The notes under the pieces were generated by a model. The model was given only the letters and a program-made list of their open reading frames with translations, was not told the DNA's origin and ran no database searches. From Gemmatimonadota bacterium (GTDB lineage Bacteria; Latescibacterota; UBA2968): a stretch of 55,303 bases of DNA. Both the position numbers and the translations under genes were made by a program. Below, one piece after another: positions 9,074 through 18,400 of this stretch (position 1 is its first letter; every line of letters starts with the position of its first letter). Location of the stretch: contig JAPPAB010000079.1 of the NCBI GenBank assembly GCA_026705765.1, positions 1 to 55,303 on the forward strand, in the 5' to 3' direction.

Positions 9074-9793
9074 TTATTTATTATCGGCGTTGCTCTTTTT
9101 GGAAAAAATATAGAATGTCAATAATTGCTTGAGAAACAAATAGTACTCAGTCCAGTTTAACTTGCTACTGCTGTATTGCCGGTTGCGAAACACAAAGGGT
9201 ACTTCTATAAAAGACTCATAATGTCCTTTGACCAGAATCTCCAGCAAAATTTTATACCCCGGCGAAGTCAATACCATGTCTTTAATAACGCGCCGATGCA
9301 AGAAAAAATAGCCCGCCAGAGGATCTTGCACACCGGTTAATTGCCGCGCGAGAAATACTCCCAATTGGGAAATAATCCTGCGGTACCAGGCCCATTTTTC
9401 GACGTGACTCTCCGAATCAAACCGGCTACCAATAGCCAGATCGTGATCCCGCAACCCGTAAATGAGTTGAGGCAAAACAATGGGATCGTGGCTCAAATCG
9501 GCATCAATCACCCCCAGGAGATCCCGCTCTGCCCGCTCAAATCCGGCCATCACGGCGCTACCCAATCCCAATTTCCCGGTGCGGTGGACCACCTGCACCG
9601 GATAGCGATCCACGAGTGATTCGGCCACCTCTCCCGTACCATCGGGCGAATTATCATCAACCACAATTAATTCGAGATCGATGTCGGGATAGTCTTTCAG
9701 AACGTCGAATATTTCTTCTACCAATAAAGAAATGTTCTCGCGCTCGTTATAGGTGGGTGTAATCAGAGAAATGCGGAGTGTATTATCAGACAT
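9074..9793 (-). CDS. GT2 glycosyltransferase, polyprenol-phosphate mannosyltransferase type
   Basis: 239 residues. Begins with the GT-A fold of family 2: ISLITPTYNERENI, IVVDDNSPDGTGEV (nucleotide-sugar Asp), and DADLSHDPIVLPQLI (DxD-like and dolichyl-phosphate mannose synthase signature). These match DPM1-type enzymes, which load mannose or glucose from GDP/UDP-sugar onto a polyprenyl phosphate at the inner membrane. There is no C-terminal membrane domain, as in soluble DPM1. The ATG at 9793 is preferred to a TTG four codons earlier. Its start overlaps the end of the RmlD-like gene by eight bases. Confidence 0.88.
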   Translation of the reverse strand: MSDNTLRISLITPTYNERENISLLVEEIFDVLKDYPDIDLELIVVDDNSPDGTGEVAESLVDRYPVQVVHRTGKLGLGSAVMAGFERAERDLLGVIDADLSHDPIVLPQLIYGLRDHDLAIGSRFDSESHVEKWAWYRRIISQLGVFLARQLTGVQDPLAGYFFLHRRVIKDMVLTSPGYKILLEILVKGHYESFIEVPFVFRNRQYSSSKLNWTEYYLFLKQLLTFYIFSKKSNADNK

Positions 9794-10679
9794 AGGTATT
9801 AACAATCCTGTGAAAAACGCCCTTTAATTGTCTTAAATTACGATCAAAAGAGGCAGGTACAATATCACACAGTGTTCTGGCAAGTGCGGTTGTCAACCCC
9901 GCTCGCAACGGACGCTGTGCAAGCTGCCCAAATTCTGCGGACGTTGTAGAAGACACCAGCGAAAAATCAAGCCCCATCACAGCACAAATCCGCTCGACCA
10001 TTTCAAAGCGCGTCAAAAAATCAGCTCCTCCAAAATGCACCACGCCGCGAAAGTCAGTGCGACACAGTTGCAAAATAAATGCGGCGAGTTCATCGACAAA
10101 AGTCGGATTTGTCCACTCGTCTATCACCACGCGAATCGCCTCCCGTCCTGCCAGCGATGAAATAGACCAGGTCACAAAATTGGGCCGACAAGATGAGTGA
10201 AAACCGTACAATACCGCCGTTCGCACCACAATGCCGGGGCAAAGTGCATTCAACAGAATAGCTTCACTTTCTAATTTGGTCTGCCCATACACATTCACTG
10301 GCTGTGCTTCATCGCCTTCGGCATAAGGCCCTTTCTCTCCATCAAACACATAATTGGTCGATAAGTTCACCAGACCACATCCAACCCGTTCACACGCTTG
10401 AACCAGATTGCGCGTTCCAACGACGTGTATCGCACGCGCAAGCGCGGGATTTCGCTCGCATCCATCAACACTTGTCATAGCTGCCGAATTGATCACCCAC
10501 CGGGGGCGCACCTGTGCCACTACCTCGTGTACCAAATCGGACCGTGTCAAATCCACGAAGAGATGACCTTTACCGCTACGCGACGCAGGTACTCGCTCCC
10601 AGCCATCGCAGGATACATCGCAAAGCGCGTGCCCCAAAAAGCCCGATGCACCAATAATGAGCAACCGATTATTAGCCAT
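9786..10679 (-). CDS. RmlD-like NAD(P)-dependent sugar reductase
   Basis: 297 residues from ATG 10679. Extended SDR: nucleotide loop LIIGASGFLGHAL, NSAAMTSVDGCERNP, which is very like the dTDP-4-dehydrorhamnose reductase segment, NLSTNYVFDGEKGPYAEGD and the catalytic YGQTKLE (Y-x-x-x-K). It could reduce a dTDP-4-keto sugar or act in another nucleotide-sugar path; no rmlA, B or C is present in the window. The ATG overlaps the TAA of the upstream lipoprotein gene (TAATG), indicating coupling, and the gene precedes a glycosyltransferase, so cell-surface glycan assembly is likely. Confidence 0.85.
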   Translation of the reverse strand: MANNRLLIIGASGFLGHALCDVSCDGWERVPASRSGKGHLFVDLTRSDLVHEVVAQVRPRWVINSAAMTSVDGCERNPALARAIHVVGTRNLVQACERVGCGLVNLSTNYVFDGEKGPYAEGDEAQPVNVYGQTKLESEAILLNALCPGIVVRTAVLYGFHSSCRPNFVTWSISSLAGREAIRVVIDEWTNPTFVDELAAFILQLCRTDFRGVVHFGGADFLTRFEMVERICAVMGLDFSLVSSTTSAEFGQLAQRPLRAGLTTALARTLCDIVPASFDRNLRQLKGVFHRIVNTYV

Positions 10680-12157
10680 TAGTTTTCGCTTTCTCGCACA
10701 AATAACGCCAATGCGCGATTCAGCGCGCCGGCATATCCGATGCGATCTATATTGGGTCCAATCAGAGCGGTCAAAATCGCTTCGGCCCGATCTCGATAGC
10801 GCGGCATCTGCGTCTGCACAAAAAGCCGCATAAAAACCTGTGCTGCTACACCATTTCCAGAAGGCAACCACCGATCAATAGCGGGCGATAGCGCGGCATT
10901 GACCTCGGGCATTCGGTCTTTCAAAGCACCCGAAGAATCGGCAAAAACTGTCATAATCCGATCTGCATGCGCCCGCGCAAATAACAAATCGGCCTCGCGT
11001 TTCTGAGTCTCAAACAAATCGAGGGCGGCGCGGATGATTAAAACCTGATCCAGCAAAAAATGGGGCTTACTCAGAGATTGCGCGTGGGCAAACAGGCTAT
11101 CTTCCCGTTCAAATCGCGTCTTAACCGCTTCAAAAATTCGCCGTCCAGCATCTAAAAAACGCGTCTCTCGAGTCTCGCGAAACGCCGCACACAAACCCGA
11201 AACTGCCAGTGCATTCCAGCCCGAATAAATCTCTGAATCCCACAATACATTTCCCGCCTGATCTCGAAAGCCAGCCAGCCCGGCCCCCAACAAAACATCG
11301 CCAGATACGGCAAATAGTTCGAGCACCGCATCGGCCAGATCGCGAGACAAATTTACCCGTGCAAACGCCCGCAACAATTGGGCATTGACCGCCATGTGTT
11401 TTTCTGCATCAGTCACAGGTCCGCGATGCGTTAATACCCCCAACATATAAACGCCATCTGTATCGCGCCGTGCGCTGTGTGCAAAATTGATCAAAGGCGA
11501 ATCAATACCCACTTCTGCAAGCGCGAGAAGGCCTTCAGGACCTGGATCAAAACCGCTTTTTACTACCGATTTTAAACTATCGCGCACGCGGTGCAAAAGC
11601 ACTGTGCTCGGTTCGATACGAGGGCGTGGATCTCTCTTTTTTTCGAGTTCCGCTCGTCGCTTCAACTCTGCCCGCTGCTCTTCGAGCCTGACGAGCCTAT
11701 CGGGATTATCGTACAAAATTTGCACCCATCGCAACAGATCTATCATATCATCGGGATCGAGATAGGTGCTGCCCGTGATCCATTGCTCATCAGGCGTCAA
11801 AAAAGATAGAGATGGAACCCCACCCAGACCAAAACGCTCAAACAAATCGGGCCGCTGATCGGCATCAACCCATATCGGCAAAGTGTAACGGGCAATTGCC
11901 CGCGCAATTTCTGAATTTTCAAAACATCTCGCTGCCAGATCGCGGCACCAGGCCGATCGCTGTGTAAAAAAAAATAATAAAATGGGGCGCCCGAGGACTC
12001 GGGCAGAATCTCTTTGGCTCCATGTCCGCCAACTTATGCTCCCGCCATCCAGCGCCGGTACATCTAATTTTACTGTCTCATCTCCTCCACCACATGCACC
12101 AGATAAAAACCCAAACGCGAACGCGATCCAGATATTTTTTCTCAAAACGACCCTCAT
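10679..12157 (-). CDS. Lipoprotein with thioredoxin-like domain, divergent YyaL/SSP411-like
   Basis: 492 residues when started at ATG 12157, which places a lipoprotein signal at the N-terminus (hydrophobic stretch then LSGAC-GGG). Residues about 50-160 look like a thioredoxin fold with SAWCRDLAARCFENSEIA, resembling the WCHVME-type single-Cys motif of DUF255/YyaL proteins, and a cis-Pro region GGVPSLSFL. The C-terminal 300 residues are helical with WDSEIYSGWNALAVSGL, like the (alpha/alpha)6 barrel of the same family. So it appears to be an exported, shortened relative of YyaL; role unknown. No clear ribosome site was found at the chosen start. Confidence 0.68.
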   Translation of the reverse strand: MRVVLRKNIWIAFAFGFLSGACGGGDETVKLDVPALDGGSISWRTWSQRDSARVLGRPILLFFFTQRSAWCRDLAARCFENSEIARAIARYTLPIWVDADQRPDLFERFGLGGVPSLSFLTPDEQWITGSTYLDPDDMIDLLRWVQILYDNPDRLVRLEEQRAELKRRAELEKKRDPRPRIEPSTVLLHRVRDSLKSVVKSGFDPGPEGLLALAEVGIDSPLINFAHSARRDTDGVYMLGVLTHRGPVTDAEKHMAVNAQLLRAFARVNLSRDLADAVLELFAVSGDVLLGAGLAGFRDQAGNVLWDSEIYSGWNALAVSGLCAAFRETRETRFLDAGRRIFEAVKTRFEREDSLFAHAQSLSKPHFLLDQVLIIRAALDLFETQKREADLLFARAHADRIMTVFADSSGALKDRMPEVNAALSPAIDRWLPSGNGVAAQVFMRLFVQTQMPRYRDRAEAILTALIGPNIDRIGYAGALNRALALFVRESEN

Positions 12158-12263
12158 GTGAACGATAGTACATAAATTTTGTAAAAAAATGTGGAACTCG
12201 CTGCATGGGAAAACGTCTAAACCGTTCAAAAAAGGCTTGACACATGGGAAGGATTTGTTGAAG

Positions 12264-12281
12264 TTCTAAAATACTTTAGAA
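12264..12281. other. Short perfect inverted repeat
   Basis: TTCTAAA, four bases, TTTAGAA: a seven-base dyad in the gap between the Trm112-like gene and the lipoprotein gene. It has no T-run on either strand, so it is not a clear terminator; it could be an operator for the lipoprotein gene 107 bases downstream. Confidence 0.35.
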
Positions 12282-12293
12282 ATGGGGAAAAGC

Positions 12294-12557
12294 CTATTGA
12301 GACACGAATTTTTCTATTGGGATGGCTTCGTCGATCAACATGATGGGAATCGCGTCCTGAATGGGATATAAAAAGACGCGATCTTCGCGCACCAGGCCTC
12401 CATCAATTGGCTGTTCAACTTTTTGCTCCCCCCGGTTTTTAACCTCGCCTTTTTCAATCGCGCTATTGATCGTATCAATCAGCGGTTGATCGGCCAATTT
12501 CACGGGCATTTTGTTCTCTGGACAGGCCAAAATATCGAGTAAATCCCGATCAATCAC
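12294..12557 (-). CDS. Trm112-like / UPF0434 small protein
   Basis: 87 residues beginning IDRDLLDILACPENKMPVKL, the start of the Trm112p/YcaR family, and ending with the conserved IQDAIPIMLIDEA. Family members are zinc-ribbon-like activators or partners of methyltransferases; here the zinc-site cysteines are reduced to one (ILACPENK) so metal binding is doubtful. GTG start with GGAGGAG four bases upstream. The insert at residues 30-55 is longer than in E. coli YcaR. A standalone gene with its own upstream region. Confidence 0.85.
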   Translation of the reverse strand: MIDRDLLDILACPENKMPVKLADQPLIDTINSAIEKGEVKNRGEQKVEQPIDGGLVREDRVFLYPIQDAIPIMLIDEAIPIEKFVSQ

Positions 12558-12677
12558 GATTCTCCTCCTTCACTAAAAAAAATTCGTGATTTGAAAATAG
12601 TCAACACGCGAGTCTCAAACAAGCAGTTTTTTTGATTTTATCTCACCATTAATCAGGGAAATTGTCTATCGCATCAC

Positions 12678-12816
12678 CGCTAAAGCGCTGTTTTTTACAT
12701 CGGTAAAATCCCATCGGTCATTTGTCCGATATCCGTGATGTGTCTGCTTTAGCGCGCGATGTTAGAATGCCCCCCGGTTGGCGGCGCGTTCACACGCGCT
12801 CACGGCCGGGTTTTTT
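12678..12816 (+). promoter_or_regulatory. Structured 5' leader with terminator, candidate cis-regulatory RNA
   Basis: A nine-base inverted repeat, CGCTAAAGC (12678-12686) with GCTTTAGCG (12746-12754), encloses about 60 bases that contain a smaller hairpin ATCGG/CCGAT. It is followed within 20 bases by a GC-rich hairpin and T6, then by the ribosome site of the PorV-like gene. Such a stem-enclosed domain followed by a terminator is the layout of a riboswitch or other attenuating leader. I do not recognise it as a known class, and no promoter was pinned down. Confidence 0.4.
12773..12816 (+). terminator. Intrinsic terminator-like hairpin ahead of the PorV-like gene
   Basis: CCCGG (12773-12777) pairs with CCGGG (12806-12810) and GCGCG (12784-12788) with CGCGC (12795-12799), loop TTCACA, followed directly by TTTTTT. 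No plus-strand gene precedes it in the window, so it would act on the leader of the following gene, 45 bases before its start. Confidence 0.6.
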
Positions 12817-12860
12817 CATATCTTGCAGGCTTTCCGGCCAATTCTATAAAGGAGAACCCC

Positions 12861-13925
12861 ATGAAACACCGCCTTCTCGCCCTGTTCGCGTTTGGTATTG
12901 GCCTGTTCAGCACCCCAGCTTATGCAACGCCAGAAAGCCATGCTGCAGCCACTTTTTTGTTATTCGCACCATCGGCTCGTGCAGCGGGCATGGGCAATGC
13001 GTACGTCGCTATTGCCGATGACGCCAACGCCACGTACTACAACCCCGCCGCACTGGCCTCGTTGCAAATTCACAGTCTCAGCACCACCCTTTACAAACCC
13101 GTTCCCCGACTGGCCAGTGACATCTTTTCGTCCTTTGGTGCTTACACACATCCATTTAGTGATATTGGCAATCTGGGATACAGCCTCATTTACAGTTCTT
13201 TGGGCGAACAACAACGCACCGATGAAGAGGGAAATCTTCTGGGCACATTTAAGAGCTACGGCATGGCCCTGGGCGTATCTTATGGCACGCACCTCTTCAA
13301 AAATCTGGCCATGGGCATCACAGTTAAATTCATCTATGAACACCTCTCCGACACAGGCGCAGGTATTGAGCAAGGCAAAGGTACAGCGACTTCTTTTGCC
13401 GGAGATATAGGTCTCATGTGGGCAGCCACAGACCGGCTTAGCTTTGGCAGTGTGTTGCACAATGTTGGCCCAAACATGACGTTTATCGATGCCGATCAGG
13501 CAGATCCACTGCCTCAAAATTTCGTTTTTGGCATTGCGTACAAAGTGATCAAAAACACCTCGTCTTCCCTGATGCTCACCGCGGATGTTTATAAACCCCT
13601 CGCCGCGGATGGTTTCTTTTCCTTTATTTCTGGCTGGAATGACGACACCTTTGGCTGGAAGCCCAATCCGGGCGGCAACGGTTTTACGGAATTCGACGAT
13701 ATGGATTACCGCGTCGGTGCCGAATGGATGTACCAGCTTTCTGAAGATTCGGCTTTTGCCTTGCGCAGTGGCTATTCCTATGACAAGGATGGCAAACGCA
13801 ACTTTCCCACCTTTGGACTCGGCCTGAAATACAACTGGGCAAATTTCGATATCTCATATTTTGTGCCGACAGAAGATACGCCTGCCAGCAATACATTCCG
13901 CTTCACGGGTGGATTTATATTTTAA
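12861..13925 (+). CDS. PorV/UPF0164-type outer-membrane beta-barrel protein
   Basis: 354 residues from the ATG at 12861, with AAAGGAGA seven bases before it. A signal peptide (MKHRLLALFAFGIGLFSTPAYA) is followed by FLLFAPSARAAGMGNAYVAIADDANATYYNPAALA, the hallmark N-terminus of PorV/PorQ and UPF0164 proteins (G-x-G-x-A-x-x-A-x-x-D-D-x-x-x-x-x-x-N-P-A). The rest is alternating beta strands ending in F, as expected for an FadL-like barrel. In type IX secretion PorV is the outer-membrane shuttle for proteins with the C-terminal sorting domain; such a domain occurs two genes downstream. Many FCB bacteria have several paralogues, so the exact role is not certain. Confidence 0.85.
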   Translation: MKHRLLALFAFGIGLFSTPAYATPESHAAATFLLFAPSARAAGMGNAYVAIADDANATYYNPAALASLQIHSLSTTLYKPVPRLASDIFSSFGAYTHPFSDIGNLGYSLIYSSLGEQQRTDEEGNLLGTFKSYGMALGVSYGTHLFKNLAMGITVKFIYEHLSDTGAGIEQGKGTATSFAGDIGLMWAATDRLSFGSVLHNVGPNMTFIDADQADPLPQNFVFGIAYKVIKNTSSSLMLTADVYKPLAADGFFSFISGWNDDTFGWKPNPGGNGFTEFDDMDYRVGAEWMYQLSEDSAFALRSGYSYDKDGKRNFPTFGLGLKYNWANFDISYFVPTEDTPASNTFRFTGGFIF

Positions 13926-13980
13926 GCCCCACAGGTTCAGAAACTGACTCCTCTTGCGACGAAGACATCAGTTGAATACA

Positions 13981-15324
13981 ATGCTAAATCTCTTGAGATA
14001 TAATGCCAAACCTCACCTTCTCGCGCTCGGTACCGCCAGTTTGCTAAACCTCACACTCTTAATTTCGTCTCTTTTCTCTCAAAATAGCAGCCCCCCTTCT
14101 TCGGACTTTAATGGCAATGGTGTTGTCGATTTCCCCGACTTCCTGCTATTTGTCACCGCGTTTGGCTCTCAAACCGGTCAAGAGCGCTACGATGCGAAAT
14201 ACGATCTGGATGGCAATGGCGAGATTGCATTTGACGATTTTCTATTATTTGTCGATAGCTTTGCGGCATCATCACAGCCACCACCCCCCAGCGATCCACG
14301 CCTGACGCGAATTGAACTACCCGAAGGATTCCACATTCGCATATACGCCGAAGGGATAACTGGCGCTCGCTCGATGAGCCTCAGCCCAGACGGCACCCTG
14401 TTTGTCGGCACCCGCCCCAGCGGCCGTGTGTACGCACTGCGCGACGAAGACGGCGACCACAAAGCAGAGCGGGTCATCCTCCTCGCCCGCGACCTGAACA
14501 ACCCCAATGGCGTCGCCTTCAAGAACGGCGACCTGTACGTAGCTGAAATCAGCCGCATCCTGCGCTACCGCAACATCGAAGCACAACTCGACAACCCGCC
14601 GCAGCCAGAAATCGTCAACGACACTTTCCCCACTAATCGATCGCACGGCTGGAAATTCATCCGCTTTGGACCCGACGGTTTGCTGTACGTGCCGGTCGGC
14701 GCACCGTGTAACATCTGCAATCGCGGGGATCCATATGCCTCAATCGGAAGATTGGATGCCAATGGCAACTTCAGCATCATAGCGCGGGGCATTCGCAACA
14801 CCGTCGGTTTCGATTGGCATCCGGAAACAGGTGAACTGTGGTTTACGGACAATGGAAGAGACAGGATGGGCGACGATGTGCCACCGGACGAACTGAACAG
14901 AATAACCGTCGAGGGACAGCACTTCGGTTATCCCTACTGCCACGGCACCAACATCGCCGATCCCGTATTCGGCGATCAGCGTAGCTGCGGAGAGTTCGTC
15001 GCGCCGATCCAGAACCTCGGTCCGCACGTAGCGGCACTGGGAATGCGCTTCTATACCGGCGACATGTTTCCAGAAGAGTACCGCAATCAGATCTTCATCG
15101 CCGAACACGGATCCTGGAATCGCAGTAGCAAGATCGGCTACCGCGTCACCCTGGTGCGTCTAAATAGCAATAGGGCGATCAGCTACGAACCATTCGCAAA
15201 AGGCTGGCTACAGGGCGAATCGAACTGGGGCAGACCAGTCGATGTACTCGTCATGCCCGACGGTTCTCTGCTGGTATCGGACGACCAGGCCGGTCTCATC
15301 TACCGCATCAGCTATTCTCACTGA
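13981..15324 (+). CDS. Dockerin-like domain + sugar (sorbosone/glucose) dehydrogenase beta-propeller
   Basis: 447 residues from ATG 13981 (the frame stays open to a TTG at 13954). An N-terminal hydrophobic segment is followed by two EF-hand-like repeats, DFNGNGVVDFPDFLLFVTAF and DLDGNGEIAFDDFLLFVDSF, the dockerin-type calcium pair. From about residue 105 a six-bladed propeller of the GSDH/PQQ-sugar dehydrogenase family follows: LSPDGTLFVGTRPSGRVYAL, DLNNPNGVAF, FGPDGLLYVPVGAPCN, IIARGIRNTVGFDWHPETGELWFTDNGRD, AEHGSWNRS. Exported oxidation of aldoses or related compounds is likely. Having the dockerin at the N-terminus, close to the signal, is unusual. No clear ribosome site. Confidence 0.82.
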   Translation: MLNLLRYNAKPHLLALGTASLLNLTLLISSLFSQNSSPPSSDFNGNGVVDFPDFLLFVTAFGSQTGQERYDAKYDLDGNGEIAFDDFLLFVDSFAASSQPPPPSDPRLTRIELPEGFHIRIYAEGITGARSMSLSPDGTLFVGTRPSGRVYALRDEDGDHKAERVILLARDLNNPNGVAFKNGDLYVAEISRILRYRNIEAQLDNPPQPEIVNDTFPTNRSHGWKFIRFGPDGLLYVPVGAPCNICNRGDPYASIGRLDANGNFSIIARGIRNTVGFDWHPETGELWFTDNGRDRMGDDVPPDELNRITVEGQHFGYPYCHGTNIADPVFGDQRSCGEFVAPIQNLGPHVAALGMRFYTGDMFPEEYRNQIFIAEHGSWNRSSKIGYRVTLVRLNSNRAISYEPFAKGWLQGESNWGRPVDVLVMPDGSLLVSDDQAGLIYRISYSH

Positions 15325-15333
15325 TTTAGCATT

Positions 15334-18327
15334 ATGAATCTGAACAGACGCTTGACTATGACCCTCCTGCACGGATGCTCAATCCTCCTGTATCTTATAG
15401 CTCTCTTTGTACAGCCCATTATGTCTGCCGACACCTATCGCGTCTTAGCCGTGCGCGTCTCTTTCCCCCCTGAAACTCCCGACAACGAAACTACCAGCGG
15501 GGACGGCACATTCAATCTCAGCACATCCGAAAGTTCTGATCGCATCTACCCATTTGACGCGCCCCCCCACGACCGCGCCTATTTTGAGGCCCACCTTCAA
15601 GCTCTATCCAATTATTACCGCGACGTATCCCGGGGGCAACTGATCGTCGAATACGACGTGTACCCGCAGGAATCTACCGCGAGTTACACCCTCGATACCC
15701 CCTTGATCGAATACGGCAATGGACGCACGAGACGCGAAATAAATGAGCGCGTCACTCAGCTCTTTCGGGATGGCATTCGCGCTGCAGATGCCGCAGATGG
15801 CGCAACCATAGACTTCTCAAAATATCACGCCTTTGCGGTATTTCACGCGGGACTCGGCGGAGAAGCAGGTCAAAAACTCAACGACATACCCTCGGCTTTT
15901 ATTTTTGAACGCGACCTCATCGAACTCACCGACGGCGCGATTTCCGTCAACAATGGTGCTTTTCAGGTGACATCGGGCATGCTATTGCCCGAAGCCATAA
16001 GCACAAACGGGCAGGGCGGTCTCAATGGCACGCTCGCCCGATTTTTTGCCTCTCAACTCGGCTTACCCGGTCTGTCAGACTTTGAAAACGATCTGCCCGC
16101 AATTGGCGACTGGAGTTTGATGGATACAGGCGCCAACAATCAGATTGACGCCGCACGTCTGGGGCTCCAACCCCTGATAAATGACCCCACCAGTACAAAT
16201 TTGATCGGATTTTTACCCAGTCGCATGATAGCCTGGTCGCGCATACAACTCGGCTGGCTCGAACCACTCGTAATCACCCACAACGACACCGTAGAAATCG
16301 CCGCATCCGGCAACTCGTCCGATCTTCCGCAGGCTATTCGCGTACCCATCAGCGCCACGGAATACTTCCTGATCGAAAACCGCTTCTCTCGTCTCAATAT
16401 TGAAAATCGCATTCCGCAAATCGAATTTTCTACCCCTCATAATGTCTGGCTTTCCGCAGACGACTACGATGCGTTCATACCCGGTTCGGGCATTCTCATC
16501 TACCACATCGACGAAGCGATTATTCGAGATAGCGACGCAGAAAAACACATCAATAGCCACCCCGATTATAAAATTGCACCTGCTCAATATCGCCGCGGCA
16601 TTGCTCTCGAAGAAGCCGATGGCTTGCAAGACATCGGCAATGTATCGGCCAGCCGCATCATTCAAGCTGGTATCATCTCATTAAGCAGTATCGAAGGCGC
16701 GCCAGAAGACGCCTTTTACGTAGGCAACAACGCCTTATTTGGTCCCGATACCTCGCCGAATACCCGCAGCAATTTGGGCTATAAAAGCGACATAACCATC
16801 GAAACCCTCAGTCCACCCGGTGAAGTAATGACAGTTGCTATCCGTTTTGCCAGGCAACTGGACAACTGGCCGATCACAGACTTGAATCCCACGCTGGAAT
16901 CGCCCCGCGTCATCGACCTCGATGGAGATGGCATCAAAGAAATCCTTCACAGTTCTGGCGCGTGGAAAATCGCGGGCACACAGCACAGCACAGGCGAGAT
17001 ATTTGCGACAACCCCTGCAATTGGCGACCCGGAAATAGCCGGCTTCATCTATCATCGCGGAGAAACAACTCGAACGCACTGGCATCCCGGTGGTACAGTC
17101 CACGAAACCGTCGATATCACCTCCTCTTTTTTTTCCACAACACCTGTCATTGCACAATTCCCCACAACACCTGTCGATATCTGGGGATGGAGCGACGGAA
17201 AAATCGAATGGGGTAATTTTTTATCGGAAATCGCGGGCAACATCGCCCTGAGCGACGCCATACAATCGCTCGCCGTGGGCAATATCGACAGCGATTCGGA
17301 CAATGAACTCATCGCCATTACCAGCAGTGCTCAAATCCACCTCATACACGACACCGGCCAATCCAATCCACTCGCCACATTCGCATCTCCCATCATCGGT
17401 AGTCCCGCAATAGGCGACCTCGACCGCGATGGTGATGACGACATTGCAGTCGTCACAACAGATGGCATCCTCTACATCCTCGACGCCAACGGCCTCACCT
17501 TTGCGAGCGACCCCGTGCCCGGTGGCGCGCATTCACCCCCTGTTGTCGCCGACCTCGACCAGGACGGATTTATCGAAGTCCTCTTTGGCGGCAACGGCAA
17601 ACTCTATATTTATCGCTTCAACGCCATCTTGCAAACTGAAGGCGCACTCGCCTTTCCGATAAAAGACGACGCCGGTCCCATTGAAGCACCGCCCATTCTC
17701 GCCGACATCAATAACGACGCATCCCCCGATATTTTTGTGGGTACACGCGGTGGCCTCCTCTACGGCCTGACCGCCGAAGGACATCCCCTGCCCGGCTTTC
17801 CCCTGTTAGTGCCCGGCCCCATTCTCTCATCGCCACTTATCGATGACCTTGACAACGACGGCACTCTGGAACTCATTATCTATACCGCCGACAGCAGCGC
17901 GCACCTCTTCCATCTGGAAACAATTGACCCATCTTATACCGGCAACAAAATTATCTGGGGACAACTCGGCGGCGGGCCGGGCAACGCGGGCAAATTGCTC
18001 CAGCAGCCTGTCGAAATCGCAACCCCAACAGACACCTCGCTTTTACCCGCGACGCGAGCATACCTCTACCCCAACCCGGTCCGCAATGGCGACAGGGCGC
18101 GCATTCGCTTTTTTTTATCACAACCCGCCGAAATCACTATGACCATTTACAATCCCCTCGGGGAAAAGATCGCCGACCTCACACACGACAATCCCATGCC
18201 CAATACCGACAACGAAATCGCGTGGGATGTAGCCGATTACGCCAGCGGCCTCTATATCTGTCGCTTGCAAGCCAGCAATAGCACGCGCACAGAGGTGCGA
18301 TTTATCAAAGCCGCAATAATAAAGTAA
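15334..18327 (+). CDS. M6 peptidase-like protein lacking zinc ligands, FG-GAP repeats, type IX sorting domain
   Basis: 997 residues, nine bases after the previous gene. Signal segment, then an M6 (immune inhibitor A-like) domain: LSNYYRDVSRGQLIVEYDVY, IPSAFIFERDL, GDWSLMDTG, MIAWSRIQLGWLEP, YFLIENRF, GILIYHIDEAI. At the place of the family's AHEFGHxLGLPDL the sequence is A235-R-F-F-A-S-Q-L-G-L-P-G-L, so both zinc His and the catalytic Glu are R236, S240 and F237: the protein should be proteolytically dead. Residues about 525-860 hold six or so Asp-rich FG-GAP/VCBS repeats (DLDGDGIKEIL, DLDRDGDDDIAVV). The last 85 residues (YLYPNPVRNG...SGLYICRLQASN) match type IX C-terminal sorting domains. 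Confidence 0.85.
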   Translation: MNLNRRLTMTLLHGCSILLYLIALFVQPIMSADTYRVLAVRVSFPPETPDNETTSGDGTFNLSTSESSDRIYPFDAPPHDRAYFEAHLQALSNYYRDVSRGQLIVEYDVYPQESTASYTLDTPLIEYGNGRTRREINERVTQLFRDGIRAADAADGATIDFSKYHAFAVFHAGLGGEAGQKLNDIPSAFIFERDLIELTDGAISVNNGAFQVTSGMLLPEAISTNGQGGLNGTLARFFASQLGLPGLSDFENDLPAIGDWSLMDTGANNQIDAARLGLQPLINDPTSTNLIGFLPSRMIAWSRIQLGWLEPLVITHNDTVEIAASGNSSDLPQAIRVPISATEYFLIENRFSRLNIENRIPQIEFSTPHNVWLSADDYDAFIPGSGILIYHIDEAIIRDSDAEKHINSHPDYKIAPAQYRRGIALEEADGLQDIGNVSASRIIQAGIISLSSIEGAPEDAFYVGNNALFGPDTSPNTRSNLGYKSDITIETLSPPGEVMTVAIRFARQLDNWPITDLNPTLESPRVIDLDGDGIKEILHSSGAWKIAGTQHSTGEIFATTPAIGDPEIAGFIYHRGETTRTHWHPGGTVHETVDITSSFFSTTPVIAQFPTTPVDIWGWSDGKIEWGNFLSEIAGNIALSDAIQSLAVGNIDSDSDNELIAITSSAQIHLIHDTGQSNPLATFASPIIGSPAIGDLDRDGDDDIAVVTTDGILYILDANGLTFASDPVPGGAHSPPVVADLDQDGFIEVLFGGNGKLYIYRFNAILQTEGALAFPIKDDAGPIEAPPILADINNDASPDIFVGTRGGLLYGLTAEGHPLPGFPLLVPGPILSSPLIDDLDNDGTLELIIYTADSSAHLFHLETIDPSYTGNKIIWGQLGGGPGNAGKLLQQPVEIATPTDTSLLPATRAYLYPNPVRNGDRARIRFFLSQPAEITMTIYNPLGEKIADLTHDNPMPNTDNEIAWDVADYASGLYICRLQASNSTRTEVRFIKAAIIK

Positions 18328-18351
18328 GAAGGTGCAGGTTTAACCCTTCCG

Positions 18352-18392
18352 TTCATTCGCGTTTCATCTGCGTTCATCTGCGTTCATCTGCG
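18352..18392. repeat. Tandem 10-bp repeat TTCATCTGCG
   Basis: Three exact copies (18363-18392) and one degenerate copy (18352-18361), ending eight bases before the ATG of the next gene. They occupy the position where a ribosome site is expected, and none is obvious there. Confidence 0.85.
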
Positions 18393-18400
18393 GATCAAAC

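Larger units (their letters stand above)
12558..12860. other. 303-base intergenic region between divergent genes
   Basis: Separates the Trm112-like gene (minus) from the PorV-like gene (plus). The first 100 bases are AT-rich and may hold the minus-strand promoter (a TTGACT near 12601-12606 is the only candidate). The rest is the structured leader described separately. No ORF with coding character was seen. Confidence 0.6.
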
